A DNA stretch of 64,000 bases from the NCBI RefSeq assembly GCF_018224955.1, contig NZ_JAGTUU010000001.1:558001-622000 (forward strand), given 5' to 3'. The notes beneath the pieces were generated by a model that did no database searches, was not told the origin of the DNA, and saw nothing but the letters and a program-made list of their open reading frames with translations. Shown piece after piece: positions 34,496-46,779 of the stretch. Position 1 is the stretch's first letter. Each line of letters starts with the position of its first letter. The translations under genes were made by a program, and so were the position numbers. This stretch comes from Thetidibacter halocola. GTDB taxonomy: Bacteria; Pseudomonadota; Alphaproteobacteria; Rhodobacterales; Rhodobacteraceae.

Positions 34496-36100
34496 CTATT
34501 CGGCCGCCGCCTCGCGCAGCACGACCGACACGGGCACCAGCGCAAGGCTGCCCTCGCGGTCCTGCAAGCCCCACAGAACAAGCGCCGAGATCGTATCCGC
34601 CCGCAGCCGTCCCAGCATGACGACCCCGCCCTCCTGCCGCGCCCGGAAAGCGGCCTGGTCCAGCGTGCGGCGGATGACCGTGGCATCCTGTCCTTCGCCG
34701 TCGAAATCGCGGAACAGCGTCATTGCGGGCACACCTTCGCGCGCGGCGAATTGCTGCGCGGTGTTCAGCCCCCTGGGCATCAGAACCAGCCCATGCCCCG
34801 ACCGCGCCAGGTAGGCCGCTGCCTGAGAGATCACGGCACGGTCGCTGCCCAGGCCCGCGCCGTCAGGCGCCTCGAGCACCGCGACCGACTGCGGCACCGC
34901 CGCCAGCGCACCCGCCAGCGTCACATCGACATCCGACGCCGTCGCCCCCTCAGGCGGGCGGGCGATCGACAGCACCTCGAAACCGAGCGCGCGATAGGCC
35001 TCGGCAGCGCCCGCAGGATCGGGATGCGCGGGGTCGATGGCAAAGCTGACCGGAAAGGGAAAGGCCTGCAACGTGGCGGGCCCCAGCGGCCCGCGCCCGT
35101 CGTCGACCAGCACCACCGCCATGCGCGGCACACCGTCCGGCACCGAGACCTCGGCGGCATTGGCCAGCAGCGGCGTGTCCGCCGCGATTTCAGCGTCCGG
35201 GGCGGTCTCGGCGATCCCGGCGGCCTCGTCGGGCGCATCGCCGATCCGTGGCAGGCGGTCCTGTTGCACCGCGCCATCGCGTTCCACCAGCGACACCGCC
35301 GGCTGGCCGATCGCCGGGGCATCCTCGGTCACGTCAGCGGTCGGTGTGGGCATGGCAGGCTCGGCGGACTCTGCCGCAGGCGTGTCCGTCGTCGCCTCGT
35401 CGGACGCCACGGACGCAGCCCCGGCAGGTGCCCCGGCGGCGTCCGGCACCAACGGGCTCTCGACGGAGGGAACCGGCGGCGCGGGCGGTTGCGCCGGGGC
35501 GGCATCGGCCAGCGGCGGCGCATCGGGAGACACCGCGCCGGGCGCCTCTGCCTGAGCGCCGGGCATCACCGGCGCCTCGGTCGTCACCGTCACCGGCGCC
35601 GGGCGGCCGGTTGCCGTCTCTGCCTGCGGGGCCTCGGGGGCCTGGCCGACAGCCGGCGGCGCGGGCGGCGCAGTTTCGGCGCCGACGCTGCCGGGCACGG
35701 CCTGCGATGGCAGGCCCGCATCCGGTGCGGCTGGGCGGTCGACGGCGCTGTCGGGCTCTGGCCGGCGCCCGGCGCTGTCGGGGTCCTCGGTGGGAACGGC
35801 GGCGGTTTCGGCGACCTCGGGGGCCGGGACAGGCTCCGGTTCGGCGGTCTCCTCGGCCTCGGGCTCTGGCATGGTGGTTTCGGCGGACGGCGGTGCCGTT
35901 GCCGGTTCGGGCGCGGGCGCCGTCGCCTCGGCATTCCCGGGCGCAGGCTCCTCGGCGGTTGCGGGCGCGACAGTCGGCGCCTCGGCCACCGGGCGCGGCA
36001 TCGAAGGGCCGGGCGCATCGCTGAGGACCGACACTGCGCCAACGCCAACCACGGACGCCACCGCGCCCCAGATCATGCCTGCCAGAAATCCGCGTGCCAT
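34496..36100 (-). CDS. Divergent polysaccharide deacetylase family protein with long Pro/Ala/Glu linker
   Basis: The 534-residue protein has one N-terminal membrane anchor ([22 protein letters not shown]), about 270 residues of low-complexity sequence rich in Ala, Pro, Glu and Thr, and a C-terminal domain of about 210 residues resembling YibQ-type divergent polysaccharide deacetylases ([54 protein letters not shown]). Catalytic metal ligands of true deacetylases are not obvious. The long linker could let the domain reach through the peptidoglycan. Start MARGFLAG (36100) has a GGGGACAGG before it; an upstream Met at 36163 is less likely. Divergent from trpG. Confidence 0.8.
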   Translation of the reverse strand: MARGFLAGMIWGAVASVVGVGAVSVLSDAPGPSMPRPVAEAPTVAPATAEEPAPGNAEATAPAPEPATAPPSAETTMPEPEAEETAEPEPVPAPEVAETAAVPTEDPDSAGRRPEPDSAVDRPAAPDAGLPSQAVPGSVGAETAPPAPPAVGQAPEAPQAETATGRPAPVTVTTEAPVMPGAQAEAPGAVSPDAPPLADAAPAQPPAPPVPSVESPLVPDAAGAPAGAASVASDEATTDTPAAESAEPAMPTPTADVTEDAPAIGQPAVSLVERDGAVQQDRLPRIGDAPDEAAGIAETAPDAEIAADTPLLANAAEVSVPDGVPRMAVVLVDDGRGPLGPATLQAFPFPVSFAIDPAHPDPAGAAEAYRALGFEVLSIARPPEGATASDVDVTLAGALAAVPQSVAVLEAPDGAGLGSDRAVISQAAAYLARSGHGLVLMPRGLNTAQQFAAREGVPAMTLFRDFDGEGQDATVIRRTLDQAAFRARQEGGVVMLGRLRADTISALVLWGLQDREGSLALVPVSVVLREAAAE

Positions 36101-36227
36101 GCCCTGTCCCCTGCCCGTTTGCCCGATGCGGCGCGGCGTCTGTCCCGCCGCCCTTGACGCCACCGCGCCTGCCTGCGCATGTATACCGCGACCCGCGGCA
36201 CCGCCGCCACCCCCGAGGCGCAGACCG

Positions 36228-36805
36228 ATGCTTCTTCTGATCGATAATTACGACAGCTTCACCTACAACCTCGTTCATTTCCTTGGGGAACTGGGTGCCG
36301 AAGTGGTGGTGCGCCGCAATGATGCGCTCGACGTGCAGCAGGCGATGGCGATGAACCCGTCGGCGATCGTGCTGTCGCCCGGCCCCTGCGATCCAGACCA
36401 GGCGGGCATCTGCCTCGCTCTGACCCAGGCCGCCGCCGAAACCGGCACGCCCCTGCTGGGCGTCTGCCTCGGCCACCAGACGATCGGGCAGGCCTTTGGC
36501 GGCAAGGTGGTGCGCGCCGACCAGATCGTGCATGGCAAGACCGACGAGATCCACCACGAGGGGCGCGGCGTGTTCGCAGGCCTGCCCTCGCCTTTCCGCG
36601 CAACCCGCTATCACAGCCTCGTGGTACGGCGCTCCGACCTGCCCGACTGCCTCGAGGTCACGGCGGCGCTGAAGGATGGCACGATCATGGGCCTGTCGCA
36701 CCGGACGTTGCCCATCCACGGCGTGCAGTTCCACCCGGAATCCATCGCCTCGGAGCATGGCCACGCCCTGCTCAAGAATTTCCTGACCTTCGCCGCGGAG
36801 CCTGC

Positions 36806-36809
<4 letters not shown>
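36228..36809 (+). CDS. trpG: Anthranilate synthase component II (glutamine amidotransferase)
   Basis: Supplies ammonia for anthranilate synthesis from chorismate; also could serve aminodeoxychorismate synthase. The 193 residues show the class I amidotransferase motifs: nucleophile Cys in [12 protein letters not shown], and His-Glu in FHPESI, with [18 protein letters not shown] at the start. It heads the trpG-trpD-ung-trpC-moaC-moeA chain; its stop overlaps trpD as ATGA. The frame continues upstream through the neighbour but the domain begins exactly at ATG 36228. Confidence 0.96.
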
Positions 36810-37821
<1,012 letters not shown>

Positions 37822-37825
<4 letters not shown>

Positions 37826-38463
37826 CCGTTCCCTTGGGCTGGCGCCATCTGCCGTTTTTCGTGCAGAAATGGCCCGACCTTTCGCGCGCGATTTCTGGCG
37901 ATCCACGCACGATCCTGCCACCCGAGAACCAGCGCTTTGCCGCGCTTCAGGCCTGCCCGCCCGACCGCACCCGTGTCGTGATCCTGGGCCAAGATCCCTA
38001 TCCGACGCCCGGCCATGCGCATGGTCTAGCCTTTTCCGTGGCGCCGGGCGTGGCGCTGCCGCGGTCGCTCGCCAATATCTACAGGGAAATGACCGACGAT
38101 CTCGGCGTCTGCCCGCCCGATGGCGACCTGCGTTTCTGGGCAGATCAGGGGGTGCTGCTGCTCAATACCGCGCTGACCGTTCCGGCCGGAGAGGCCGGGG
38201 GCCATGCGAAACTCGGCTGGGCGCAACTGACCCGCGAGGTGCTGGAGGCACTGTCGGACCGCCCGCGCGCCTTTGTCCTCTGGGGCGGGCACGCGCAGGG
38301 CTTTGCCCCCTGCATCCGGGGCGACGGCCACTTGGTCCTGACAAGCGCGCATCCCTCGCCCCTGTCAGCGCGAAAGGGCTTTTTCGGCTCGCGCCCCTTT
38401 TCCCGCGTGAACGACTGGCTTAAAGCGAAAGGCGACACGCCGATGAACTGGACGGACCGATGA
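37822..38463 (+). CDS. ung: Uracil-DNA glycosylase (family 1)
   Basis: Removes uracil from DNA. The 213 residues have the water-activating motif GQDPYP (Asp58) and the [13 protein letters not shown] leucine-loop motif near 176-188, and the LLNTALTV uracil-pocket strand. It is inserted between trpD and trpC with ATGA overlaps on both sides, which is odd functionally; there is no LexA box at its start. Start ATG 37822 is fixed by the overlap with trpD. Confidence 0.96.
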
Positions 38464-39263
38464 CCGAAACCATCCTCGACAAGATCAAGGCCTACAAGCT
38501 GGAAGAGGTCGCCGCGGACAAGGCCGCGAAACCGCTGGCAGAGGTCGAGGCTGAGGCCCGCGCCGCCGGTCCCGTCCGTCCCTTTGCCGCCGCGCTGATG
38601 GCCGCCGCCGAAACCGGCTATGGCCTGATCGCCGAGGTCAAGAAGGCGTCGCCCTCCAAAGGCCTGATCCGCGCCGATTTCGATCCCGCGACGCTCGCCC
38701 GGGCCTACGAGGCGGGCGGTGCCACCTGCCTGTCGGTCCTGACCGACACGCCGTCCTTCGAGGGGGCCAAGCCGTTCCTGACGCAGGCGCGCGCCGCGAC
38801 TGGCCTGCCAGCCCTGCGCAAGGACTTCATGTATGACACCTACCAGGTGGCCGAGGCGCGCGCCCTTGGCGCCGACTGCATCCTCATCATCATGGCCAGT
38901 GTCTCGGACGCGCAGGCGAAGGAACTCGAGGACGCGGCGCGTTCATGGGGCATGGATGCGCTGATCGAGGTGCATGACCGCGCTGAACTGGACCGTGCGT
39001 TGGAACTCGACAGCGCCATGATCGGTGTGAACAACCGCAATCTCAAGACTTTCGCGACCACTCTTGAGACAACACGAGAACTGTCTCGCGCAATCCCATC
39101 GGATCGCTTTCTGATTTCCGAGTCAGGGCTGAATACGCCTGCCGACCTGGCAGACATGGCCGCCCATGGTGCGCGGGCCTTCCTGATCGGCGAAAGCCTG
39201 ATGCGCCAGGCCGATGTCGAGGCCGCGACCCGCGCCCTGCTGAAAGACCCGGTGACCGCATGA
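38460..39263 (+). CDS. trpC: Indole-3-glycerol phosphate synthase
   Basis: Fourth step of tryptophan synthesis. Single-domain TIM barrel of 267 residues, not fused to TrpF. The motifs [10 protein letters not shown] (catalytic Lys), [11 protein letters not shown], and [10 protein letters not shown] are present, with [11 protein letters not shown] and [12 protein letters not shown] for phosphate binding. ATGA overlaps with ung and moaC. Confidence 0.97.
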   Translation: MTETILDKIKAYKLEEVAADKAAKPLAEVEAEARAAGPVRPFAAALMAAAETGYGLIAEVKKASPSKGLIRADFDPATLARAYEAGGATCLSVLTDTPSFEGAKPFLTQARAATGLPALRKDFMYDTYQVAEARALGADCILIIMASVSDAQAKELEDAARSWGMDALIEVHDRAELDRALELDSAMIGVNNRNLKTFATTLETTRELSRAIPSDRFLISESGLNTPADLADMAAHGARAFLIGESLMRQADVEAATRALLKDPVTA

Positions 39264-39733
39264 GCCTGACCCATTTCGACGAGCGCGGCAATGCGCACAT
39301 GGTGGACGTGTCGGACAAGGCAGTGACCTCGCGCATCGCCACTGCCGAAGGCCACGTCACGATGGCGCGCGAAACCTTTGATCTTATTACCGAAGGCCGC
39401 GCGAAAAAGGGCGACGTGATCGGCGTCGCGCGGCTGGCCGGGATCATGGGCGCAAAAAAGACTCCGGATCTGATCCCGCTGTGCCACCCGCTGCCTGTGA
39501 CCAAGGTCAGCGTCGACCTTGTCGCCGATCCGACCCTGCCGGGCCTGCGGATCGAGGCCACCGTCAAGACCACCGGCCAGACCGGGGTCGAGATGGAGGC
39601 GCTAACCGCCGTCAGCACCGCCGCGCTGACGGTTTATGACATGGTCAAGGCCGTGGACAAGGGCATGGTCATCGGCGGAATCCGCGTGATCCTGAAGGAT
39701 GGCGGAAAATCAGGGCGTTACGAGGCGACATGA
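39260..39733 (+). CDS. moaC: Cyclic pyranopterin monophosphate synthase MoaC
   Basis: Forms cyclic pyranopterin from 3',8-cH2GTP in molybdenum cofactor synthesis. The 157 residues have the [14 protein letters not shown] start, [16 protein letters not shown] near 72-87 and the [21 protein letters not shown] block. It follows trpC and overlaps moeA by four bases, joining the Moco genes to the trp chain. Confidence 0.97.
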   Translation: MSLTHFDERGNAHMVDVSDKAVTSRIATAEGHVTMARETFDLITEGRAKKGDVIGVARLAGIMGAKKTPDLIPLCHPLPVTKVSVDLVADPTLPGLRIEATVKTTGQTGVEMEALTAVSTAALTVYDMVKAVDKGMVIGGIRVILKDGGKSGRYEAT

Positions 39734-40896
39734 TAACCGTCGCCGAGGCCCTGGACCATCTGTTCGCGCTGGCCGCACCGCTGGAGGTCGAGCGTGTTCC
39801 GCTGCTTGACGCAGAAGGCCGCGTGCTGGCCGAACCCGTCGCCGCCCGCCGCGACCAGCCACCTTTTCCGGCCTCTGCGATGGACGGTTACGCGGTGGTC
39901 GAGGCGATCCCCGGCGCGACGTTGACCGTCATCGGCGAAAGCGCGGCGGGACATGGCTTTGACGGGGCGGTGAGCGCGGGCCAGGCGGTGCGGATCTTTA
40001 CCGGCGCGCCGGTGCCGCCCGGCGCTGCCCGCATCGTCATCCAGGAAGACGTGACACGCGATGGCGACCGCATCACGATCGGCACGAATCTGGACGAAAA
40101 CGCCTATATCCGTTCCGCCGGAACCGATTTCCGCTCTGGCGACCGGGTAGAGGCGCCGCGCCGCCTGACCCCGCAGGACATCGCCCTGCTGGCCTCGATG
40201 AACATCCCCGAGGTTCCGGTGAGGCGCCGCCCCGTGGTCGCCCTGATCTCGACCGGCGACGAACTGGTCATGCCCGGTGAGGAGCCCGGCCGCGACCAGA
40301 TCATCGCATCGAACACGTTCGGGCTGCATGCGCTACTGCGCCAATTGGGCGCGAAACCGCGCCTTCTGCCCATCGCACATGACAACGTGGCCTCCCTCGA
40401 AACCGTGCTGGGCCTCGCAGAGGGCGCCGACCTGGTCATCACGATCGGTGGCGCCTCGGTCGGGGACCATGACCTGGTGGCGCAGGTGGCGGCCGGGATG
40501 GGGATGGAGCGCGCCTTTCACAAGGTGGCGATGCGGCCGGGCAAGCCGCTCATGTCGGGGCAGCTGGGCGGCGCGATGATGATCGGCTTGCCGGGCAACC
40601 CGGTTTCCGCCATGGTCTGCGGCCATGTCTTTGTCGCACCGGTGATCCGCGCCATGCTGGGCCTGCCGAAGGCGCCGACCCCACGCAGCCGGGCGCCTCT
40701 TGCCGCGCCGCTGGGCGCCAACGGCCCGCGCGAGCATTACATGCGCGCCCGGCTCGACGCCTCGGGCCTGACCGCGTTCGAACGACAGGACAGCAGCCTT
40801 CTGTCCGTGCTGGGCGCCGCCAATGCGCTGATCGTGCGCCCGGTGAGCGACGGCGCACGCGCTGCGGGCGACATCGTGGACTATATCGCGCTCTGA
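39730..40896 (+). CDS. moeA: Molybdopterin molybdenumtransferase MoeA
   Basis: Inserts molybdate into adenylylated molybdopterin. The 388 residues show [12 protein letters not shown] near 40-51, [17 protein letters not shown] and GGASVGDHD, with the PGNPVSAMV motif near 300. Four-domain organisation of normal length. It ends the six-gene chain; lexA follows after 76 bases with its own promoter. Confidence 0.97.
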   Translation: MITVAEALDHLFALAAPLEVERVPLLDAEGRVLAEPVAARRDQPPFPASAMDGYAVVEAIPGATLTVIGESAAGHGFDGAVSAGQAVRIFTGAPVPPGAARIVIQEDVTRDGDRITIGTNLDENAYIRSAGTDFRSGDRVEAPRRLTPQDIALLASMNIPEVPVRRRPVVALISTGDELVMPGEEPGRDQIIASNTFGLHALLRQLGAKPRLLPIAHDNVASLETVLGLAEGADLVITIGGASVGDHDLVAQVAAGMGMERAFHKVAMRPGKPLMSGQLGGAMMIGLPGNPVSAMVCGHVFVAPVIRAMLGLPKAPTPRSRAPLAAPLGANGPREHYMRARLDASGLTAFERQDSSLLSVLGAANALIVRPVSDGARAAGDIVDYIAL

Positions 40897-40897
40897 C

Positions 40898-40906
40898 TTA
40901 TCCACA
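40898..40906 (+). promoter_or_regulatory. Consensus DnaA box in lexA upstream region
   Basis: TTATCCACA matches the DnaA box exactly and lies two bases past the moeA stop, 7 bases before the lexA -35 element. Confidence 0.45.
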
Positions 40907-40912
40907 GCCAGG

Positions 40913-40941
40913 TTGACACAAAACGGGAACATGCGTAGAAC
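40913..40941 (+). promoter_or_regulatory. lexA promoter with overlapping SOS box
   Basis: TTGACA at 40913-40918 and TAGAAC at 40936-40941 are spaced 17 bp, a good sigma-70 promoter. The LexA box GAAC-ATGCGTA-GAAC at 40927-40941 covers the spacer and the -10, the classical arrangement for autorepression. Confidence 0.8.
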
Positions 40942-40972
40942 AAAACAAAACGCATGACCCGAGGGGCACCCG

Positions 40973-41668
40973 ATGTTGACCAAGAAACAACTGGATCTGC
41001 TGGATTTCATCAATCGCCGCATGGCGCGCGACGGTGTTCCGCCCAGTTTCGACGAGATGAAGGACGCGCTGGACCTGCGGTCGAAATCCGGCATCCACCG
41101 GCTGATCACCGCGCTCGAGGAGCGCGGCTTCATCCGGCGTTTGCCGCACCGCGCACGCGCGCTCGAGATCGTCAAGCTGCCAGAGGCACTGGGCGGCACC
41201 GCGCGTGGCTTTGTTCCCTCGGTCATCGACGGCGACCTGCCCGACAGCACGCCGGCAGACGCAATCAGCCTCGGCGCTGCCCACTTGGCCGAACTGCCGC
41301 TTCTGGGCCGCATCGCCGCCGGCGTTCCGATCGAGGCGATCAACGACACGCCGCCGGGCGTATCGGTGCCGGGGCAGATGCTTCACGGTGGCGGGCGCCA
41401 CTATGCGCTCGAGGTCAAGGGCGACTCGATGATCGAGGCGGGCATCAATGACGGCGACGTGGTTGTGATCCGCGAAACCAGCCATGCTGACGATGGCGAT
41501 ATCGTCGTGGCCCAGGTCGATGGCTACGAGGCGACGCTGAAGCGCTATTACCGCAAGGGCGGGATGATCGTGCTCGAAGCGGCGAATCCGGCCTATGAGC
41601 CGCGCGTCCTGCCCGCGGGCGAGGTCGCCGTTCAGGGCCGCCTTGTCGGGCTTATCCGCACCTACTGA
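40973..41668 (+). CDS. lexA: SOS repressor LexA
   Basis: Represses DNA-damage genes and self-cleaves when RecA is active. The 231 residues have the LexA winged helix ([32 protein letters not shown]), a cleavage site Ala116-Gly117, the catalytic Ser152 in GDSMIEAGI and Lys190 in ATLKRYY. Alphaproteobacterial LexA proteins have this longer linker between domains. ATG 40973 follows GAGGGG. Its end overlaps the convergent comEC by 7 bases. Confidence 0.97.
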   Translation: MLTKKQLDLLDFINRRMARDGVPPSFDEMKDALDLRSKSGIHRLITALEERGFIRRLPHRARALEIVKLPEALGGTARGFVPSVIDGDLPDSTPADAISLGAAHLAELPLLGRIAAGVPIEAINDTPPGVSVPGQMLHGGGRHYALEVKGDSMIEAGINDGDVVVIRETSHADDGDIVVAQVDGYEATLKRYYRKGGMIVLEAANPAYEPRVLPAGEVAVQGRLVGLIRTY

Positions 41669-43755
41669 CCGGTCTGCGCCAGCCGCAACGGGGCGTCCTG
41701 CGCCGCGGGGCGGCGATGCCAGAGCCTGTCCCCGGACAATTCCCGGTCGGTGACGACGCGCAGGCCGTCGGGCCGCGCGCTCACGGCGACGGCGCCGGTC
41801 GCCCCGAGCGTGTCGGGGTCGAACCGTAGGCAGGGACCGGACAGGGCCAGCGCCTCGCTGGCGACCACGATCTGGTCCGCCCGGCATTCCGCGAACCCCC
41901 GTGAGGCGATCTTGCCCTGAAGGTGGATTACCTCCCAGGAACCAAGGCGGCCACGGGCGACCCGGCCTTCCGCCTCGCCCGGCCAGAGCCCCGCAGCCCC
42001 CGCTTGATCCAGTCGCGAGCCGTCGTTTTCCAACCAGACCTCGGCTATGAAGCCCGACCCGCGCGGGCGCGACAGGGCGCGGCCCTCGGGGGTCATCAAC
42101 CCGACCAACGCGCCACTGTCGGCGATCAGCAGCGCAGGCCGCTCTGCCCCGACCCAAAGCGCCAGCGCCAGCGCGGCGGGGACCATCCCGGCCAGCCGGC
42201 CACGCCCGCGCCACAGGCACAGGATCAGCCCGCCCATCGCCATCAGCGGCAGAACACCGGGGCCGGGCGCCGGGATCGGGCGCACCGCCCCCTCCCACGC
42301 CGCGACAGTGCGCGCCACCAGCAGGATCCAATCCAGCCCCCAGCCCATCACCGCCAGCGCAAGCCAGTCCAGCCCCAGCGGCGACAGCAATGCCGCGACC
42401 ACCGCCGCCGGCACTACCATCATCCCCATCACCGGCACCGAGACGAGATTTGCGATCAGCCCGTAATGGGTCATCCGGTTGAAATGCGTCATGGCGACCG
42501 GCGCCGTGGCGAAGCCCGCCACCGCCGAGGATACCAGAAGGGAAATCACCGGGGCGGCCCAGCGTGGCAGGCGGCGTTCCCGTTGCAGACCGCTGACTTG
42601 CTCGAACACCGCGACCAGCGCGGTTGTCGCGGCAAAGGACATCTGAAAGCCTGGGCCGAGCATCGCCTCGGGTTGCAGGACCAGGATGATCAGCGCCGCC
42701 ATCGCCACCGCCCGCAACGACAGGGCACGCCGGTGCAGCATCACCGCCGTCAGTGCCACCGCCGCCATGACAAAGGCGCGTTCCGTGGCCACGTTGCCGC
42801 CGGACAGCAGCAGGTAGCCGAAGGCCGCCACCAGCGCGCCCGCCGCCGCCAACCGCTTGACCGGCCAATGATGGCGCACAAGCGGCACCAGCAGCAGGCC
42901 GACCCGCAGCGCACCGAACACGAACCCCGCGAGAAGCCCCATGTGCAGGCCGGAGATCGCCAGCAGATGCGCGAGGTTCGTATCGCGCAGCGCGTCCAGC
43001 GTTTCCTGCCCCATGCCGCTGCGGTCTCCGGTTGTCACGGCGGCGGCAAAGGCGCCCGTCTCACCCGGTAACGCCTTCTGCACATACTGCGACAACGCCA
43101 TCCGCGCGGCGAACACGGCCTGCCCCCCACCCGGTTCCTCCAGCAGCAGCACGGGATTGCGCGTATAGCCCACCGCGCCGAGCCGCAGGAACCAGGCATG
43201 GCGGCGAAAGTCGAATCCGCCCGGCTCCACCGCGCCGCCCGGCGGGCCGAGGTGGCCGGTCAGGATCACTACGGCATCCGGTTCCAGCGGGGCGAATCCC
43301 TGCTCGCCGTGCAGCGAGACGCGAACGCGCGTCGGCGTGTCCTCGGGCGCCATGCGCTCCAGCACCACGCGGTCCAGCGTCAGCCGCACCGCATCGCTGG
43401 CCGAGCGGTCGATGCCCACGACCCGCCCTTCGATCGATCCGTAGTAGCGGAAGTCCAGCACAGGCCCGGCGACGCCATGCGACCGTGCCCCGGCCAGCCC
43501 GATCCCCAGGCAGGCCAGCGCCACAGCGGCAACCAGCGGCCCCGCCACGGCGTTCATGCGCGCCTGCGCGACCAACCCCGCCAGCCCGGCCAGCGCCGCC
43601 AGCCACAAGGCCCATGTCGGCGGCTCTACCCGGAGCAGGAAATACAGCCCGATCCCCACGCCAAGGCAGACCGGCGCCCACGGGAACAGAAATCCGCGCT
43701 GGCCCAGAACGAGGCCCGCGGCGCGGTCGATCAAGGCTGTCGCGGCTGGCGCCAT
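41662..43755 (-). CDS. comEC: ComEC/Rec2-family competence protein
   Basis: Inner-membrane DNA-uptake channel family. The 697-residue protein has two N-terminal membrane helices, a DUF4131/OB-like domain ([21 protein letters not shown]), and the Competence domain with many helices ([44 protein letters not shown]). The C-terminal part lacks the HxHxDH metallo-lactamase motif of ComEC from Bacillus-like organisms and is a short, possibly degenerate relict. Start MAPAATAL (43755) fits; an upstream Met at 43872 would run into the gltX promoter and coding region. Confidence 0.88.
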   Translation of the reverse strand: MAPAATALIDRAAGLVLGQRGFLFPWAPVCLGVGIGLYFLLRVEPPTWALWLAALAGLAGLVAQARMNAVAGPLVAAVALACLGIGLAGARSHGVAGPVLDFRYYGSIEGRVVGIDRSASDAVRLTLDRVVLERMAPEDTPTRVRVSLHGEQGFAPLEPDAVVILTGHLGPPGGAVEPGGFDFRRHAWFLRLGAVGYTRNPVLLLEEPGGGQAVFAARMALSQYVQKALPGETGAFAAAVTTGDRSGMGQETLDALRDTNLAHLLAISGLHMGLLAGFVFGALRVGLLLVPLVRHHWPVKRLAAAGALVAAFGYLLLSGGNVATERAFVMAAVALTAVMLHRRALSLRAVAMAALIILVLQPEAMLGPGFQMSFAATTALVAVFEQVSGLQRERRLPRWAAPVISLLVSSAVAGFATAPVAMTHFNRMTHYGLIANLVSVPVMGMMVVPAAVVAALLSPLGLDWLALAVMGWGLDWILLVARTVAAWEGAVRPIPAPGPGVLPLMAMGGLILCLWRGRGRLAGMVPAALALALWVGAERPALLIADSGALVGLMTPEGRALSRPRGSGFIAEVWLENDGSRLDQAGAAGLWPGEAEGRVARGRLGSWEVIHLQGKIASRGFAECRADQIVVASEALALSGPCLRFDPDTLGATGAVAVSARPDGLRVVTDRELSGDRLWHRRPAAQDAPLRLAQTGQ

Positions 43756-43828
43756 GCTTGCCCCTTCACAAGCCTCCCGGTAAGGAACGCGCAAGCTTTG
43801 CCATCCCATTCTTAGGAAAAGGTTAACC

Positions 43829-45244
43829 ATGTCCGACCAGATGATCGTCACGCGGTTCGCCCCCTCGCCCACCGGCTACCTGCATATCGGCGGCGGGCGC
43901 ACGGCGCTGTTCAACTGGCTTTTCGCCCGCGGTCGTGGCGGCAAGTTCCTGCTGCGGATCGAGGACACCGACCGAGCCCGCTCTACCCCCGAGGCGACCG
44001 AGGCGATCCTCAAGGGTCTGGCGTGGCTGGGGCTCGACCATGACGGCGAGGTGATCAGCCAGTTCGACCGCGCCCCCCGCCATGCCGAGGTCGCCCACCA
44101 GCTGCTGGACATGGGCAAGGCGTACAAGTGCTTTGCCACGCAGGACGAGATCGAGGCCTTCCGCGAGAAGGCCCGCGAGGAAAAGCGCTCCACCCTGTTC
44201 CAGAGCCCGTGGCGCGACGCCGACCCCGCGACCCATCCCGACGCGCCTTACGTGATCCGGCTCAAGACCCCGCTGGAGGGCGAAACGATCATCCGCGACC
44301 GCGTGCAGGGCGACGTGCGCATCGGCAACGACCAGCTCGACGACATGGTACTGCTGCGCTCGGACGGCACGCCCGTCTACATGCTGGCCGTGGTGGTGGA
44401 CGATCACGACATGGGCGTGACCCACGTGATCCGCGGCGACGACCACCTGAACAACGCCGCCCGCCAGATGGGCATCTATACCGCGATGGGCTGGGACGTG
44501 CCGGTCTGGGCGCATATCCCGCTGATCCATGGGCCGGACGGCAAGAAACTGTCCAAGCGCCACGGCGCGCTGGGTGTCGAGGAATACCAGGCGATGGGCT
44601 ATCCGGCGGCGGGGATGCGCAACTATCTCGCGCGGCTGGGCTGGAGCCACGGCGACGACGAGTTCTTTACCGATGCGCAGGCGCAGGCCTGGTTCGATCT
44701 CGATGGAATCGGCAAGGCGCCGGCGCGGCTCGACTTCAAGAAACTGGAAAATCTCTGCGGCCAGCACATCGCCGCCGCGGACGATGCTGCGCTGCTGCAT
44801 GAGATCGTGGCCTACCTCGATGCCGCAGGCCTGCCCGCCCTGGCCCAGGCACAGGCGGACGGCCTGCATCGTGCGATGTATTGCCTCAAGGAACGCGCCC
44901 GAACCTTCCCGGAACTCCTTGAAAAGGCGCACTTCGTCCTGGCCGCAACGCCGATCGTGCCGGATGATGCGGCGGCGAAGGCGCTGGACACTGTATCCCG
45001 TGGTATACTGGCCTCGTTGACGCCGCAGTTGCAAAATGCTAGCTGGACGCGGCATGATCTGGAGGCGATCTTGAACCGCTTCGCAGAGGAACAGGGAACG
45101 AAATTCGGCAAGCTGGCGGGGCCGTTGCGCGCCGCGCTGGCCGGGCGCACGGCGACGCCCAGCGTGTTCGACATGATGCTCGTCCTCGGGCGCGACGAAA
45201 CGCTGGCGCGACTGGCCCATGCTGCGGCCGACGGGCAGGACTGA
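43829..45244 (+). CDS. gltX: Glutamate--tRNA ligase
   Basis: Class I aminoacyl-tRNA synthetase. The 471 residues show the HIGH-type motif in [14 protein letters not shown] near 11-24, the [10 protein letters not shown] block and the KMSKS-type motif KKLSKRHG near 245. Length is typical. GGAAAAGG precedes ATG 43829. Alphaproteobacteria often carry two gltX paralogues and may charge tRNA-Gln with glutamate; this copy alone cannot say which. It is divergent from comEC. Confidence 0.96.
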   Translation: MSDQMIVTRFAPSPTGYLHIGGGRTALFNWLFARGRGGKFLLRIEDTDRARSTPEATEAILKGLAWLGLDHDGEVISQFDRAPRHAEVAHQLLDMGKAYKCFATQDEIEAFREKAREEKRSTLFQSPWRDADPATHPDAPYVIRLKTPLEGETIIRDRVQGDVRIGNDQLDDMVLLRSDGTPVYMLAVVVDDHDMGVTHVIRGDDHLNNAARQMGIYTAMGWDVPVWAHIPLIHGPDGKKLSKRHGALGVEEYQAMGYPAAGMRNYLARLGWSHGDDEFFTDAQAQAWFDLDGIGKAPARLDFKKLENLCGQHIAAADDAALLHEIVAYLDAAGLPALAQAQADGLHRAMYCLKERARTFPELLEKAHFVLAATPIVPDDAAAKALDTVSRGILASLTPQLQNASWTRHDLEAILNRFAEEQGTKFGKLAGPLRAALAGRTATPSVFDMMLVLGRDETLARLAHAAADGQD

Positions 45245-45338
45245 TCCGGTCCCGGGCCATGTGAGATCGATGATGCGGCCGGCACCCGGCCGCGCCGCAA
45301 TCCGGGCCCCAGCGGCCCAGCTAGAAGGGATGACAAGC

Positions 45339-46634
45339 ATGGCTGACGAGACGAGAAAAGCGACCCTCATCATCGGCAACGAGAACTACGATCTTCCGAT
45401 CTACTCGCCGACCGAAGGCCCGGATGTCATCGACATCCGCAAGCTTTACGGGCAGGCGGGCGTCTTTACCTATGACCCCGGCTTTACCTCGACCGCGTCC
45501 TGCGACAGCACCATCACCTTCATCGACGGCGACGAGGGCGTGCTGACCCATCGCGGCTATCCGATCGACCAGCTGGCCTCCAAGTCGCATTACCTCGAAG
45601 TCTGCTACCTGCTGCTCTACGGCGAGTTGCCCACCGCCGCCGAGCTGGAAAAGTTCGAGGACACGATCACGCACCACACGATGATCCATGAGCAGATGCA
45701 CAACTTCTTCCGCGGCTTCCGCCGCGATGCGCATCCCATGGCGACGATGGTGGGCGTGGTCGGCGCCATGTCGGCCTTCTACCATGACAGCACCGACATC
45801 AGCGACCCGCACCAACGCGAGATCGCCAGCCACCGCCTGATCGCCAAGATGCCGACCATCGCGGCGATGGCCTACAAGTATTCGATCGGCCAGCCCTTCG
45901 TCTATCCGCGCAACGACCTCGATTACGCAGCGAACTTCCTGCACATGTGCTTTGCCGTGCCCGCCGCGGAATATGTCGTGGACCCGATCCTGGCCCGTGC
46001 GATGGACCGCATCTTCACCCTGCATGCGGATCACGAGCAGAACGCCTCGACCTCTACGGTGCGCCTCGCTTCGTCCTCTGGCGCCAACCCCTTCGCCTGC
46101 ATCGCCGCCGGCATTGCCTGCCTCTGGGGCCCGGCCCATGGCGGCGCCAACCAGGCCTGCCTCGAGATGCTGAAGGAGATCGGCAGCGTCGACCGCATCC
46201 CCGAATTCATTGCCCGCGCCAAGGACAAGAACGACCCGTTCCGCCTGATGGGCTTCGGCCACCGCGTCTACAAGAACTTCGACCCGCGCGCCAAGGTTAT
46301 GAAACAGTCCGCCGACGAGGTGCTTGACCTGCTGGGGGTCGAGAACAACCCGATCCTTCAGGTCGCCAAGGAACTGGAAAAGCAGGCGCTGGCGGATCCG
46401 TATTTCGCCGACAAGAAGCTGTTCCCGAACGTCGACTTCTACTCGGGCATCATCCTCGAGGCGATGGGCTTCCCGACCTCAATGTTCACCCCCGTCTTCG
46501 CTGTCAGCCGCACCGTCGGCTGGATCAGCCAGTGGAAGGAACAGCTGGCCGACCCGCAGATGAAGATCGGCCGTCCGCGTCAGCTCTACCGTGGGCACAA
46601 GCAGCGCGACTATCGCGACATCGAAACGCGCTGA
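45339..46634 (+). CDS. gltA: Citrate synthase
   Basis: First enzyme of the citric acid cycle, hexameric type II form with NADH control in Gram-negative bacteria. The 431 residues have the active-site His in [11 protein letters not shown], His in [14 protein letters not shown] and Asp in NVDFYSG, with YRGHKQRDY at the end. ATG 45339 has AGAAGGGA upstream; an in-frame frame extends 120 bases further without conserved sequence. An intrinsic terminator follows. Confidence 0.98.
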   Translation: MADETRKATLIIGNENYDLPIYSPTEGPDVIDIRKLYGQAGVFTYDPGFTSTASCDSTITFIDGDEGVLTHRGYPIDQLASKSHYLEVCYLLLYGELPTAAELEKFEDTITHHTMIHEQMHNFFRGFRRDAHPMATMVGVVGAMSAFYHDSTDISDPHQREIASHRLIAKMPTIAAMAYKYSIGQPFVYPRNDLDYAANFLHMCFAVPAAEYVVDPILARAMDRIFTLHADHEQNASTSTVRLASSSGANPFACIAAGIACLWGPAHGGANQACLEMLKEIGSVDRIPEFIARAKDKNDPFRLMGFGHRVYKNFDPRAKVMKQSADEVLDLLGVENNPILQVAKELEKQALADPYFADKKLFPNVDFYSGIILEAMGFPTSMFTPVFAVSRTVGWISQWKEQLADPQMKIGRPRQLYRGHKQRDYRDIETR

Positions 46635-46655
46635 ACCGGTTCCGCTCCGGCTTCG

Positions 46656-46686
46656 GGCCCGTCCCTCTCCGGGGGGCGGGCCTTTT
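46656..46686 (+). terminator. Intrinsic terminator after gltA
   Basis: GGCCCG (46656-46661) and CGGGCC (46677-46682) form the base of a GC-rich stem, with TCCC/GGGG continuing it, followed by TTTT. Confidence 0.75.
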
Positions 46687-46726
46687 CATTCGCCACAGGC
46701 ACCCGCTGCCTGATCCCCGGCAAACG

Positions 46727-46753
46727 AAAAAGGCGCGCCCATCGGCGCGCCTT
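46727..46753 (-). terminator. Intrinsic terminator after the enoyl-CoA hydratase gene
   Basis: On the minus strand AAGGCGCGCC and its perfect complement form a 10-bp stem with a 4-base loop, followed by TTTTT. It lies 27 bases past the stop of the minus-strand gene and back to back with the gltA terminator. Confidence 0.85.
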
Positions 46754-46779
46754 CGCTTCTGCCTTCTTCAGTGTGCTGG

